Origin: Balaenoptera acutorostrata
Taxonomy: Eukaryota > Chordata > Mammalia > Artiodactyla > Balaenopteridae
Reading direction: 5' to 3'
Length of the DNA stretch: 64,000 nucleotides
NCBI RefSeq assembly: GCF_949987535.1
Contig: NC_080067.1
Span: forward strand, 27,432,039 to 27,496,038
In this document: positions 12,924 through 25,277 of the stretch, piece after piece
Position numbering within the stretch: the first letter of the stretch is position 1
Layout: each line of letters starts with the position of its first letter
Notes under the pieces: generated by a model
Seen by the model: only the letters and a program-made list of their open reading frames with translations
Database searches by the model: none
What the model was told of the DNA's origin: nothing
Made by a program: the position numbers and the translations under genes

Positions 12924-15211
12924 CTTTTACCTTTTTATGTTTTAATGATTTTTCTAACCATGCTTATCAATTTTTCTGATTTCTTTGCCCAGCACTATGT
13001 TTTATATAACGTACTTGTCTTATTCCTGAATTCTTACTTATTTTACAGGAGTATGTCCTCAAGGAATTATTTCAGATAGGCATTAGGGCTGATAAATTTT
13101 CTGAGTCCTTGCATATAAAAAAAAAATGTCTATTTTACCCTTACACTTGGATAATTTAGATCGGATTTAAAATCATTTACCACAGAACTTTTAAGATACT
13201 TCTCCATGGTTTGCTAGTTTCCTTTGTTGCTGAGAATTTTGATGTCATTCTGATTCTTAGTCTTGATTCTTCTCCCTAGAAACTCTTAGGACTTTTCTTT
13301 AATCTTCAGGCTCTAATATTTTACTGCCCAGTGTCTAAGTATTACCTTTCTTCCATCCTGCTCAGCACTTGATGGATCCTTTCAATCTGAAGATTTATAC
13401 CTTTATCTCTGGGACATTTTCATTGGTAATTTTACTCTGAACACTTTCTGTTCTGTTTCTGGAATGCTTATTAGACAGCTATCAAAACTTCTAAATTCAT
13501 CCATCATGGCTCTTAACATTTTTACTTTGTTTCTTTGTCCTTTTGTACTGTATATTTAGAGAGTCCTCAGTAAAATCTTCCATTTTACTAATTCACCTTG
13601 CAATTCATTCCAGTTAACATTATCAACTGAAATTAATAACATCATATGTGCCTGGAGCAGTGCACTTTCTCTACATATGCTGTATTGTCCAGAAATGAAC
13701 AAATACAGCAGTTCTAGGATATGGGCATGCTTTTGTGTATTCAACAAATCTAAAGATAGAAACTTCCTGCAAATTTTTTAAATTCTCTGGAATCTCTGTG
13801 GTGCCCCATGTAGATTGGTACCGAAAGACATGTCTCCTTTGCCCCCTCATTTATTATACCCCTGATTTCCTCAGATGTTATTCTCTTTGTTGTATATGTG
13901 TCTCCTCCAGAGTGCTGATTTTCCTCATCTGTTTGGTGATTTTTTTGGCGATTTGCTCATCTTTGTGTTACAGATCATTTACCTGCTTGAGTGTTCAGTA
14001 GCTTACAGCCAGTGATTTCGAGGGAGGGACAGGACAAGCTGCTGAGGGGCAAGGGTGCTAGTGCTTGTCTTCTGGCATGGATGCTTTCAACAACCTGTGG
14101 CAGCCCTGCTTTACAGCCCAGTACGCATCCTTACTGCTTTAGCCTGGGGCTGTGCCTCTGTTAACTGCTGCTTAGCACAAGGTGGCAGGGCGAGGGGGGC
14201 GGTGAGGACCTAATTGACCCAGCTGTTCCAGATGCAGCGTACCAATCAGTCGTCCTGATACGTGTCTGAGTGTGTTCCCCCTCGCCCCGCCAACTGTCTC
14301 TGTCCATGGACTCTGGCTTGAAGCTTTTATAAACCAGTCCTCCTTTTACAGATGTCTTTTCCTACGTGTGGTTTGGGCTGTGGCTTCTTCCAGTTTACTC
14401 CCTTCCCACCTCCTCATAAATTTGATCTTGTAGCTAGCTCCCAGGAGACTGCTGATAGTCTTATAGTCTTTTCTTATTTTCCCATGTATATATAATTTGT
14501 ATTTGTTGAATTTAAATGTCGTTTCCACAGAAAAGTTTTCCCTACCTGCCCCATTTAAAGTAACTTCCCAACTACTTTCTATCATATCGCCTTGGGTTGT
14601 TGTCATTATAGCATTCATCTCTACCTAATATTTGTCTTTCGTCAGTCTTTCCAGACCTAAATGCTAACTTCATTAGGGGCCTTATGCGTTCTGTTTACTC
14701 CTGTATCCCAAGTGGTTACAGGACAGTGTCTGGTATATAGTAAACATTCAGTGTATGATAGTTGAATTAAGTGACTTTATCTTTTAAAAAAATTGTATAT
14801 CACATCTTCTTGAATTACACAAATTTTAGATTTTACATCAGGAACCAGGCTTAGTTAAATATTCTGTTAACCTCTCTGTTCAAGAAAGAAAACCTTTATT
14901 AATCAAATTAGTGTCTTTGACCAAAAAGCTATACATTAATCCATGGATAATATAAAATATAAAGGTATTAGCCTCCAGCACTTCAACCCACATGTCATTA
15001 AAGCAAAGTTTGGTGGAAGAGGAAGCAAGGCTTTGATTTTCTAAGAACAACATTACAAAATGACCAGAAAAAGTCATAAATATATTTGCTTATAGTTTCT
15101 TATAGTTTCTATGACTATATGAATGTAGTTTAGTCTCAAGTAAATTGTAAGTTGAAATGTTTTGTATCCTCATGCCACCTTATTGTGAAGCTCTTTTAGA
15201 AAACTCAAATT
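12924..15211. other. RASA2 intron, no gene
   Basis: AT-rich intronic DNA. Bases 13,080-13,620 resemble an old interspersed repeat on the minus strand (cttgatggatcctttcaatc, tctgggacattttcattgg), family not resolved. Bases 14,030-14,330 are locally GC-richer but have no ORF or promoter I can defend. Bases 14,640-14,770 look L2/MIR-like. Confidence 0.5.
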
Positions 15212-15222
15212 TCCAAATTCTT

Positions 15223-15437
15223 TTTTTTTTAATATTTATTTATTTATTATTTTTGGCTGTGTTGGGTCTTAGTTGCGGCACACAGGATCTCCAGTTGTGG
15301 CATGCAGGCTCAGTAGTTGTGGCACTTGGGCTTAGTTGCCCCGTGGCATGTGGGATCTTAGTTCCCCGACCAGGGATCGAACCCACATCCCCTGCATTGG
15401 AAGGTGGATTCTTAACCACGGGACCACCAGGGAAGTC
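15223..15437 (-). mobile_element. tRNA-derived SINE (CHR family)
   Basis: A minus-strand, shortened copy. The T-rich tail is at the left and the tRNA-like head at the right (gaccagggatcgaaccc, then ccaccagggaag). TSD tccaaattctt at 15,212-15,222 and 15,438-15,448. Confidence 0.92.
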
Positions 15438-15448
15438 TCCAAATTCTT

Positions 15449-16058
15449 AAATTAGGTTAATGATTCACTCTACCAAATAAAATTTTACTTTTATTTCCTG
15501 TATCTCTTACAGTAAATTTGGTAGCTCTAGTCAGCTGACCAGCCATTATGTGATAGTAATGAACAATTTTTCAATTTCAAATCATTGTTCTGAGGGTTAA
15601 TTCCTTAATTAAATATTTGATTGGAAAAGCAGAAAAATCCACTTAGATACAGTCAGATTCATTGTTTATTTAATAACTACATGAAAGAAAATTCCATGTC
15701 TCCGCAAGGTTTGAGTAGACCTTTATTGCTAAGTATATTTTCAGTCCCCACATAATTAGTTACAAATATAATAACATTTTTATTTTCTACATGGAGATCA
15801 GATTTATTCCATTTTTCCTTGAAAATGTTTTAATTTTATTTTTAAAAAAGTAAAGAGGGAGTCACATTATAGAAAACAATCAAAATTCATTTGTTCCATA
15901 AAACAAAGGATACTTATATATGCACCATTTGGAAATCTGTAAGTTTCTTATACACCTACCATCAAGAGAATGATCTTAAACCTTATAGAGTTAACATCTC
16001 ACCTCTATAATTCTGATGGAAATTATTTTAATTTTATCCTACTTCTTTTATAATTTAG
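15449..16058 (+). other. RASA2 intron before PH exon 2
   Basis: AT-rich intron sequence with no repeat I recognise. It ends in the acceptor ttttataatttag. Confidence 0.6.
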
Positions 16059-16141
16059 GCAAAGATGCAATTTACACGATTCCAGTGAAAAACATTCTTG
16101 CTGTGGAAAAACTGGAAGAGAGCTCTTTCAATAAGAAAAAT
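16059..16141 (+). CDS. RASA2: RASA2 coding exon, middle of PH domain
   Basis: An 83-bp exon between an ag acceptor and a perfect gtaagt donor. It completes the Gly codon split from exon 366-472, then encodes KDAIYTIPVKNILAVEKLEE and a short SSFNKKN end. These are the central beta strands of the PH domain. Its phase is 2 nt plus 27 whole codons, so the next exon starts on a codon boundary. Confidence 0.95.
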
Positions 16142-16329
16142 GTAAGTTACATAATTTAAAGCTTTTTAAACTACATATATTACTTAGCTGGAAATTTAAA
16201 AAGAGGTTTATTTTAGTATTTGTTACTAATCATTAATATCTTATAATTGGTGGCTAGAAATCTGTCTTAAAATTGTCCATTATTGTTGATGCTTTATATA
16301 GTCTGCCTCCCCTGTTAAGTTAAAGGTAC

Positions 16330-16640
16330 TTTTCTCAGTATTTGCGTATTCTCAAACTTCTCAGCTTGACATTCAAGTCTTTAAGAATATAGTCCCAACC
16401 AGTCTGTGCAACCTTATCTTCTGCTACCCTTCAGTACATACCAATACGCTCAAGTCAACCAAGATGATTTCCTTGTTTCTGTTTTCCCACTGCTTTATCT
16501 GTACTCATACTTTTCTCCTCCATGTGAAATTCTGTCCCTTTATTCCTGATTATATGCTAGTTCCTTCCTTTGGATTTGTGTGACTTCTAAAAATTATACT
16601 CTGTTGTACCATTTAGTACCATGTGACTCAGACAGTCCCA
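16330..16640 (+). repeat. Old L2-like fragment in intron
   Basis: This sequence (attcaagtctttaagaatat, then cttttctcctccatgtgaaa) resembles the L2 LINE 3' region. It is diverged and the ends are approximate. Confidence 0.4.
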
Positions 16641-16797
16641 GGGACTAACTTGCTTGAAACATAATAGTTTATAAGATACCTAAGCAACAGTTACCTAGCC
16701 AAGCGAACTAGGTTTCTCTTATGTACCTTTTTGTGTTTTGTACTGTGTTTGGTTTTTAGACTCTGTCACTAACTTTTTGTCTTAATTGCCTATGAAG

Positions 16798-17006
16798 ATG
16801 TTCCAAGTGATACACACAGAGAAACCACTCTATGTCCAGGCAAATAATTGTGTGGAAGCTAATGAATGGATAGATGTACTCTGCAGGGTGAGCCGATGCA
16901 ATCAGAACAGGCTCAGTTCTTACCATCCCTCTGCATATCTAAACGGAAACTGGCTCTGCTGTCTGGAGACCAGTGAAAACGCTCTCGGCTGCAAGCCATG
17001 TACTGC
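16798..17006 (+). CDS. RASA2: RASA2 coding exon, PH end and Btk zinc motif
   Basis: A 209-bp exon that starts [20 protein letters not shown] and runs through the PH C-terminal helix ([12 protein letters not shown]). It then encodes the Btk-type zinc motif: His of SSYHPS, ten residues, Cys-Cys of NWLCC, nine residues, Cys of LGCK. The H-x10-CC-x9-C spacing is that of the Btk/GAP1 family, so all four zinc ligands are present. Acceptor ctatgaag, donor gtaagt. The first ATG is internal sequence, not a start codon. Confidence 0.96.
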
Positions 17007-17044
17007 GTAAGTTTCTTTTTGATTAAAGAAGCAATGTTTTAAAT

Positions 17045-17351
17045 GTGTTATATTCATACAATGGAATATTATTCAGCCATAAAATGGATTGAAGTCCTGA
17101 TACATGCACGGATGAACCTGGAAAAGATGCTGAGTGAAAGAGGCCAGACACAAAGGCCATATACTGTATGATAACATTTACATAAAGTATCCAGAATAGG
17201 TAAATTTATAGAGACAGAAAGTAGATGAGTGGTTGTGAGGGACTAGAGGGAGGGAGGAATGAGGAGTACTAATGAATACAGGTTTCTTGTGGGGGCAGTG
17301 AAAATGTTCTCAAATAAATCATGGTTGCACAGGTCAAAAAAAAAAAAAAGG
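17045..17351 (+). mobile_element. 5'-truncated L1 3'-end insertion
   Basis: A + strand L1 3' end (caatggaatattattcagcc to a poly(A) of about 13) in the intron after the Btk exon. It is flanked by near-identical copies of gcaatgttt(t)aaat at 17,031-17,044 and 17,352-17,364, which are its TSD. The sequence is fairly diverged. Confidence 0.85.
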
Positions 17352-17669
17352 GCAATGTTTAAATAGATGGGCAAGCTTGAGCAAGATACCGAGGAAGAAG
17401 GGCTTAGCCCTATAGACTTAAAAAGTAATGGGATGAAGCATAGGTAATGAAAGTGATTCCACTTTACAATTCCCTTCCTTTTGATTAGAGTCACATAATG
17501 ACCAAACCTCTCTTGGCCCCATTTTATTTAATTATCAAATTAGTCTAGATTCCTAAGGTTCCTTCTGCAAAATTCTGTGGTTCTATTTTCAGTCTCAAAC
17601 CATCAAAAGTCTTTAGCATGTTAACAAAGTGATATTTTTCCAATGTCTTTGATTTCATTTTTACCATAG

Positions 17670-17773
17670 AGGTGTCCCTGCAGACATCCAAATAGATATT
17701 GATGAAGACAGAGAAACAGAAAGAATTTATTCCCTTTTTACCCTCAGTTTACTTAAGCTGCAGAAAATGGAAG
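17670..17773 (+). CDS. RASA2: RASA2 coding exon, C-terminal region
   Basis: A 104-bp exon after acceptor ttaccatag with donor gtaact. It finishes the Ala codon from the previous exon and encodes [20 protein letters not shown], then [15 protein letters not shown]. The acidic stretch followed by a short amphipathic helix is part of the conserved GAP1 tail. Phase is preserved into the next exon. Confidence 0.94.
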
Positions 17774-18135
17774 GTAACTATACCATTAAAATACTTTTAT
17801 ATAACCATGATCTTTCATTACCAATGCCTGAAGTGTTGCTTTGGCATTTTCTTAAAGTCAAAGATACCTCATAGATTTACCAAAATGTTACTTATATGAA
17901 AGTTGACAAACTCCCAAAGGGAGCCTTTTTCATAGATATTCATCAAGTAAAAATACTGTTTTTGAATAAATGTGATTATCATAATTAATAAAATGTATGT
18001 ATTTTGGTTATCTATGCATTTCCAGGGGAGATCTTCCCAGCTTGAGCCCATTGAAAAGTTCTTATTTATACTATTAATACAAATTACATTTAATGAATTT
18101 AGTTGTCTGATCAGAGATTTTACTGCTTCTTGTAG

Positions 18136-18325
18136 AGGCTTGTGGAACTATAGCAGTCTATCAAGGACCACAGAAAGAGCCTGATGACTATTCTAACTTT
18201 GTAATCGAGGATTCTGTAACAACCTTTAAGACAATTCAACAAATAAAAAGCGTCGTAGAGAAGCTAGATGAACCTCATGAAAAGTATAGGAAGAAAAGAT
18301 CAAGTAGTGCAAAATATGGGAGCAA
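18136..18325 (+). CDS. RASA2: RASA2 coding exon, C-terminal tail
   Basis: A 190-bp exon after acceptor cttcttgtag with donor gtaagt. It encodes ACGTIAVYQGPQKEPDDYSN, then a predicted helical part with IQQIKSVVEKLDEPHEKY, then a basic Ser-rich end (RKKRSSSAKYGSK). The basic end is a plausible phosphorylation or membrane-contact segment; that role is inference. Confidence 0.95.
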
Positions 18326-18775
18326 GTAAGTATTTTTAAGATACTTAAAACATCTGCCAACATAGTTTGAGATTGCCTCTGCTACCCTGTACTCACACCA
18401 GAAGTGCAGGCCTCCTGCTTACCTTTGTCTTTCAGAACCGGCTCAGAACCTTTCTCTTGTACAAGAATCTCCCTGGCCACTCATACAGGGATCTTTGTCT
18501 TTTTCAGTTCTGGTATCATTTCATTATATTGATGCAGTACTTTGTCATCACTTTTTAATGTTATATTCCAATGTAATCTTTGAATTGAATACTTAGTAGT
18601 TTTCTGTTTTTGTTTTGTTTTGCTGATCCTCTTCCTTCTTTATCTCTTACAGTACCTTTATACATACTAAGTACTAGAAAAAAAGAATCAGCTACGTAGT
18701 GCTGGAAGTAGTTTATAGTTGATGCTTTGGATCCATCTCAGATGCAGATGGACACTGGTGGAAACAGCAGCAAGA

Positions 18776-19418
18776 GTTAATATTTATTAAGGAGCTTACT
18801 CCTTACCACTGGGCACTGTGCCTAGTACTTTACATTGCATCAGTTAGATAGTGTTTAGCAGCAAGTAACAGAAAATCCCAATTGAAGTGGCTTAAATAAT
18901 AGGAAATTTTTTAACCTCACAAATTAAGTCCTGATTTCTACAGTTGGTTAGCTCAGCTCAACAATGTCATCAAGGACGATCCAGCCGCTCGGCCATCTTC
19001 AGCAAGATGATTTCTGCCTTCCTCAAACTTGTCCCCTCATGGTCACAGCTGGGCTGCAATAGTTCAGAGCCCCACATTTTTAATAATAGCAGCCAGAGGC
19101 AGAAAAAGCTATTTCCTCCTCAAGAGGAAGGAAACCTTGTCTAGAGTTACCCCTAGCTTCCCCTGAAACACAGGGCTGCCCAGTACTAGCGCTAGAGTCA
19201 GGTTTCGATTTGCACAGAGGTAGATAGGGAGAGATGGTTCTTGGAGCAGCAACTAAGTGTTTGCCACAGTGCACACTCTCTCATTGATCCTCACATCAGC
19301 CCAACAGGGTTATATTCCCATTTCACAGCTAGAGAAACCGAGGCTCAGGGAAGTTAAGCGTCTTGCACAAGGTCATACAGCTGATTAATGAGGGGGCTTT
19401 GAATCTTGGCCCCGCCAT
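18776..19418 (+). repeat. MIR element, interrupted
   Basis: Two parts of one MIR SINE in + orientation: 18,776-18,843 (ggcactgtgcctagtacttt) and 19,264-19,418 (cagctagagaaaccgaggct, then gtcatacagctgattaatga). The 5' and 3' MIR parts are separated by about 420 bp of another old element. Confidence 0.8.
18844..19263. repeat. Old element inserted inside MIR
   Basis: About 420 bp splitting the MIR. Phrases such as aagtaacagaaaatcccaat and tcagctcaacaatgtcatca resemble an old mammalian interspersed repeat. I could not name the family or find a clear TSD. Confidence 0.45.
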
Positions 19419-19805
19419 TTTAACTTTTTTTTTTTTTAACCTATGTGGATTAATAATTATGTATGTTTTATAAACAATAAAAATCAGTTTGACAGATATA
19501 AATATTTGTGTTCTCCCTAGATAGAAGGCTCAGTACATTAGGAAGATTAGTGTAAGCATCCTAATACTGTCTTTTATACATTAGTATACTTTGTTCTCTT
19601 CCAACAGTAGTAATCCAGTTTTCTTGGAGCCCCGGCAGGTTTCCATATGAGGGCCTAGTCAATGCTTGACCATCCTTCTTAAATAGTATTCTCCCCCTGT
19701 ACCCACACCCCCTTTCCCAGCTGTATTTTCCTCTGTTAAAAAATACCAATCTTTCTTATACTAAGTATTTTATTTGTTCATCTTATTTTCTCTATTTTTC
19801 TCTAG

Positions 19806-19836
19806 GGAAAATCCAATTATTGGGAAAACATTTTAG
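19806..19836 (+). CDS. RASA2: RASA2 terminal coding exon segment
   Basis: After the acceptor tttttctctag, the last Lys codon is completed and the protein ends ENPIIGKTF followed by TAG at 19,834-19,836. The frame agrees with the five preceding exons. The exon continues as 3' UTR. Confidence 0.93.
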
Positions 19837-22800
19837 AGTTTGACCAATTGACTCAGAAGAACTGGAAAATATTATTTTTGTTGGAGTTTTTCAATTCATA
19901 TATTTTGTTCATAGTATTTAAGAATGAACATTGGCTTCACTGTCAGTCACCTGCATTCACCTTGTATTTAATATTTAATAATTGAAATTAACTGTTTGGG
20001 AATCCTGGTATTGATGTGTTCCTAGAGAATTTAAAACCCAAGATTCCCTTCATATCTTACGTGTTGAAAGCCATGTTTCTGCAACTTCTTTTTAATAGAA
20101 AGAATCTTCCTAAAGAAGCTTTGTAACAAAAGGAGAACTCCTCCATAGCAAGAAACCATTTCTTCTTGTAACACTCTGTGTTCTGTGGACTTTTCACTAC
20201 CATTAGTGCCTGCTCTATACTGCCAACATTGTGTTTTACTGGAACATTTCAATCCATGACTATTCAGAGCTTTCCATTTAGTTCATCTAGACCCTCCCTC
20301 TTCAAAAAAAAAAAAAAAAATCCCCTTTGGTCCATTGGTCATTACAGATTACATTAGGAACAGCGACAGAAATGTTAGAAACCTGCCAGAGTATCCTTGA
20401 AAGCTGGTAGATCTTTTGTCTGTTTAGAGATGATGCAAACAGAACTCAGATAGGAGAAATCAGGGAACATGTACTGTTGTCTGCCTCTTGTTTACATTTG
20501 GGATGAGTGACGGCAGATGAAATAAAATGAGACCACTAAATTTTTTTCATTGTTTAAACATCAGGTACTCATTTTCTTGATTTGAGAGTTCAGGTTAATG
20601 TGACTTCTAAGGACTTCACTTTTGAAAAAGAAGAGAAAGTAAACAATGGGAAAAGGTGGTGGTAAACTCACTCGACTTCACTCATTACTCCATTATTATA
20701 AGGACCACCACCATAGGACGCCCTCCTCCCACCGTGAGGTGAGATCTAACTCGAGGACAGTCACTCGGCGCACTTTACTCATCTGGGCCACCCCAGATTA
20801 TACTTTAGATACTCCGTGGTATCTAATCTTTATGATCAGTTGAATGATCAGTGTTTAAGTCTAGAAATAGTGCTTTCCTGAAAATGTTTATATTTCACTG
20901 CTGTTTTCTTACTGCCTGCTAGCCAAATGGAATTTGGGCAAGCAACTGTTCGAATCCTATTTTTCCCTAATTTACTTTTATCCTAAAAATCATAACTGTA
21001 AATAAGCAATCGAAGCAAGTTGCCACCTTGAAGTTAAGAGGGATGCACTTTGCTTCATCAGTATTAAAAACCATGGTACTCTTCTTTTGTCTTTTTAAAT
21101 TCAAAACATTTTCTAAATGTGGTACTTTGAACCTTGGAGTATTTTACATGTTTCTGTTTAAAACTGTGACTACTTATTAATGTAAATCTAGCTAGTAGTG
21201 CTTATTTTGTTTCCCTGAGCATAAGCTATATTTCAAGATACACTTTACCAATTAATTATGTTATTGGTAATTGTTTTTAAATTATAATGTTACTAGGTAA
21301 TTATTTTTAAAGACCATTGGCACACAATCAAAGTTGTTCCATAAATGATTATAACGGAGCAATGTCTCTAATGTACAGGTCTCTAAAGGACTTGTAAAAA
21401 TCAGTTGGTTTTATTTAAGAATCAGTCCTAGTCTGCGTTATGGTAGGTCATTCCTGGCCCATTTTAAAGACAAGTTTGAAAAGTCTTTTAAATTTTATGA
21501 GCTTGTAGATTCCATAAACTACACTGATTCATCAGTGTGAAAGAATTTTACCATTTAATAAATTTCTCACTTTTGAATTTCATTCAGATTGAAATTTCAT
21601 TTTAAGAGTCTCTGAATGTCTGCCTGGAAAGGCCATGTGAACATTGCCAGGTGTACCACTCATTACTCTCTAGTGGCTTCTTTAGTTATATTCTTCTAAT
21701 ATTTCTAATGTTAAGCCCTCAGTTATGACGGTTTTTAAAGATCACAGCGTTCTCAAAGGGACCAAGGCTGTGTGAATACGTAACTCAGAATTTGAAGAGT
21801 TCAGTTACTAGTTATTTTCTTCACATGACACTTTTTAAACAGCCAGTTTGACTGGAATTAATAACCACCTTGGCACAGCCTAAAAACAGGTAATATGACA
21901 TGAAATTTTCTTTGAAAGTCTTCTGAAATAAGAGACCACGTCAGTGGGACCCCAAAATAACCAAGGTACTTACTTGCTTCCAAGGGCCTCCTCATTCCTC
22001 TGCTGTTACTTATGAGTATTTTGATTTTTACTACCTGATCTGCTTTCTCTGCCTTTTCTAAACTTGAAAAATATACATGGCAGCTCACTTTACCCTAAAA
22101 TCCTGAAAACCCCACGAAGGAAAGAAAAGGATGATATGGAGAAACTCTTGCCATAAATGCCAATTCTGGTTCTTAGTTTAGCCATTTCTATCATTTGAAA
22201 TTATGCTGGTATGTTGCTTGTTTTGTTGTTGTTATTGTTTGTTTTGTTCTTTATTTAGCTTTGTTTTTTTAATAGTCATTTACTATGATAATGGGCAATA
22301 GCAACATTTTTTTACTCCCAGGAATATAATTTATCAAATTGAACTATTTTCTTTGCCAAAGAAAATAAATATGTTTATCACGGGTAGTGGTTAAGTGTCA
22401 AAACAAGGCTTTCCTTATTGTACAAAAAAAGATGACGAAGGAGGTGGCTTTTGTTTTTGTTTCTGAAGCCTAATTTCATTCATTTATCAGAAAGGCTCAT
22501 TCATGCCAGGTTTTAGAAGACAGATTTTTTTTTTTTTTTTTTTTTAAGTAAAAGCACCTTTAATTTGTTCTAATGGTACATCCTGTAAAGGCAAAATGCT
22601 ACAAAGCCTTTTAGGTGTCCTTACAGTATGTGAAAAATACAGGGCTCATTCTAGAGTTAAATTGCCAGTCTTGATTGATTGATATTATCTGCTTCCATTT
22701 TTATTAACTTGGAAATTAATGTTGCTAGTAAATATTGGTTTTTACAGTGTCCAGTTTGAAAATGTAAGTTATCAAAACAATGTAGTGAATTTGTGTAACC

Positions 22801-22925
22801 ATGTTGTATTGTTGAGAATGTATTTTTATTTAAATTTTATTTTCTTATCAAGAGTATTATAAAAATTAAGAACTTTTGTAGCTGTTGCTTGGAAATAACT
22901 CAAATAAACTACAAGAAGCCTGTCC
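19837..22925 (+). other. RASA2: RASA2 3' UTR
   Basis: About 3.1 kb from the stop to the proposed cleavage site. It is AT-rich and largely free of recognisable young repeats, as expected for a selected 3' UTR. It contains an A17 run near 20,305, a T-run near 22,527 and candidate internal poly(A) signals (AATAAA at 20,521, and ones near 21,557 and 22,362) that could give shorter messages. The end is inferred, not observed. Confidence 0.75.
22903..22908 (+). terminator. RASA2: Likely RASA2 poly(A) signal
   Basis: AATAAA within ctcaaataaactacaagaag, followed 20-40 bp downstream by a T/GT-rich stretch (ctctttgtgtgacc) that fits a downstream element. It is the last AATAAA before sequence that looks intergenic. 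Confidence 0.75.
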
Positions 22926-24689
22926 ACTCTTTGTGTGACCTTACTTTTTCACTGATGTAAGAATTTCTTCTCATTTAAAATGATTGTACCTCACCTATTT
23001 ATTAGGAAGGGAATAGCAGAAGTGAGGAGTCCTCAGTAACACAGAACAAACCATCTGGAAAGGGTGCAGTAATCTTCTGCATTTATCTAGGCTGATTTTT
23101 GATGGACTGAGGTCCTTATTTATTCATTCAGCAGACTTGTTTTGAAGACCAACGGTGTGCAGGTGCTGTGAAGGATCCCATCATTCCTGAGAGCCGTGCA
23201 CATCTGGTGTGTGGGAATATATTTCCCTCTTTTCTGAGTAAATAGTTTAGAGCTGACTTGCACCCCCAACGAGAGAAGCCAGAATCTTCCCCATTACTGC
23301 CTCAGCAGCCTCTTAGTATCCTCAAATAAACCTCCATAAAACCTAGTCCCTGCAACTCCAGAGGAACTGAAGGTTAACAAAGAGGAAGGAATAGGGTTCT
23401 GAATCTCTAAACATCTTGTTTTTATTGAAATACCAGAATCCCGCTCATACTAGCCCATGTATTAGAATAGACCTTAGAAAAATCAGTAAGGACATAGTTG
23501 AACTCAACAACATCAGTCAACTGGATATAATGCACATCTATAGACTAGTTCCTTCAAAATAAAAAAAAAAAAAAAGAATAGACCTTAGAATAGAAACATC
23601 AAAGGGTTCTGTGTGGGTTCTATTCTATGACATAACAAACTAGTTCTTTGAAGAGAGAGGGGGCAATACTTCTGTTGGGTTTCTCTTTAAGTTTCATGAC
23701 TCCAAAACAAGAGACACCTAAGGCCAAGCAGAGTCTCTTTATGTTCCATTCGCTGGTGTAAGTTTCTCTACTGCCCCAAGTCTCAATGACCATTGTGGCC
23801 CTTCAGAGAATACCTGCCTTGGATAGAATGACGTACTTCAAAAATAAACTGATGATACATGTCCAGAGACCTGGGGTCATCATTCCTCATATGTATCCTC
23901 ACCTGAGGTTTAGTCTTTTGTGGCCGAAAGTCTCATTCATTGGCTTGTCATTTTGCCATTTGACTTCTCAGTTTGGTGAACCATTTGCCATCATATTTTA
24001 AGCTTATACCTAGATTTTATATTAACAGCAGAGAAGGTAACCTGTTTAAAGTCCTATTAAGATTCATTCAGTTTTCTGCCTTGTATGTTAAATCCTTTTT
24101 ATTTCATACTATCAAAGCCTTTGCTTTCTTTGCATTTATCTACTTTTTGACATGGTCTTAGATACATGAAGTTTTTGCTCATGAAGGAAAATTCTGTCTG
24201 GAGTGAACAATATTGTTTTCCAAATTTAACATATTTCTCAACTCCACCCAGAACTGAGAAGGCCACACTGCACTGTTACAGAAGCACCCGTCATTTTTAG
24301 TCAGACTCAGTGCAGTGTGGGGTAAGTGACCCCTCGAGAGGCCTATCAGAATCTCCCTGAGGAGATAGAGGGCTCAGGTGTAGTTTGAAAAGGCATGAGT
24401 CAATATAATTTTTATACTTGAAAGTGCAAAAAACACCTACTTTCGTAATCCATAGAACAGAAAAATCAACAAAATATTGACTGGTACAAATAGCATAGGT
24501 GAGACCATGATCCTGGTCATTACCTGAAGGCCCTTTGCAATATGGAGGCTGAGATATTTGTGTTAATGCGGGGCGTTTGTTTTTAAAGTTTGGGAAACAC
24601 TGGAATATGGGCTAAATTCCAAATCCTGATCCCAAGTCTCTTAAACTCCACATCAGAAGTAGTTGTCAGGAGTAAAACTACAACCAAAA
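22926..24689. other. Downstream intergenic DNA, no gene
   Basis: No convincing ORF or RNA gene. Apart from the short L1 insertion at 23,480-23,574 and L2/MIR-like traces near 23,110-23,170, I recognise nothing. Confidence 0.6.
23480..23574 (+). mobile_element. Tiny L1 ORF2 insertion with poly(A)
   Basis: About 80 bp resembling the interior of L1 ORF2 (tcaactggatataatgcaca, ctatagactagttcc) end in an A-run of ~15. The perfect 16-bp TSD agaatagaccttagaa lies at 23,464-23,479 and 23,575-23,590. It lacks any L1 3' UTR. Confidence 0.85.
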
Positions 24690-25180
24690 TCACCGCCTCC
24701 TTGGAGTTTGCATTCTGGGGCGAGACGGAAGATTAAACAGGTAAAATATGTCAGATGGTGGTAAGTATTATGGAGCAAAGTAGTAAAGCGGGGAAGGGAG
24801 ATGGAGTGCTGCATGTGGGACCGGGAGGGCTGGGATACAATTATAAAATTAGGTGGTCAGGCAAGCCCTCACAAAGTAGGTGACATTTGAACAAAGATCT
24901 GAAGAAGGTGAGGGAAGGGAGTCTTAAGGATATGAGGGGAAAGATCCTTCCAGGCAGAAGAAAGAAAATGTGTGGTGTGCTCAAAACAGCAAGGAGATGA
25001 TCAGTGTGGCCAGAGCGAAATGAGTGAGAGGGACTGGTAAGAGCCCGGGGTGAGAGACCATTTTGAGCAGTGGCGTAACATGATGCACTTGGCTGTTTTG
25101 GATTGCCCTGGCTGCTGTGTTGAGAAAAGTCTCGCAGGCGTAGGAGGCAGCAGGAGATCGGGTAGACTAGCGTCCTATTC
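24690..25180 (+). repeat. Second copy of the ancient repeat at 4,725
   Basis: Same block order as 4,725-5,600: a gtcaggcaagccctcacaaa block, gacatttgaacaaagatctg, then a 'ggctgctgtgttgag' end. Diverged; ends approximate. Confidence 0.5.
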
Positions 25181-25277
25181 GTGTGAGATTCGTATGGAAC
25201 CGCAGAGGACCCCGGACAGCCAAGGGGATCCTGACAAAGGAGACCAGCAGCTGGAGTAAACAAAAGAGGCACACGGG

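Noticed and set aside
14030..14330. A possible GC-rich promoter or CpG island in the intron
   Set aside because: The stretch is short, has few CpGs outside one cluster, and lacks any associated exon or core promoter signal.
16786..17010. A free-standing 74-residue protein with its own ATG
   Set aside because: The ATG lies in intron sequence before the acceptor; the real unit is the RASA2 exon 16,798-17,006 joined to its neighbours.
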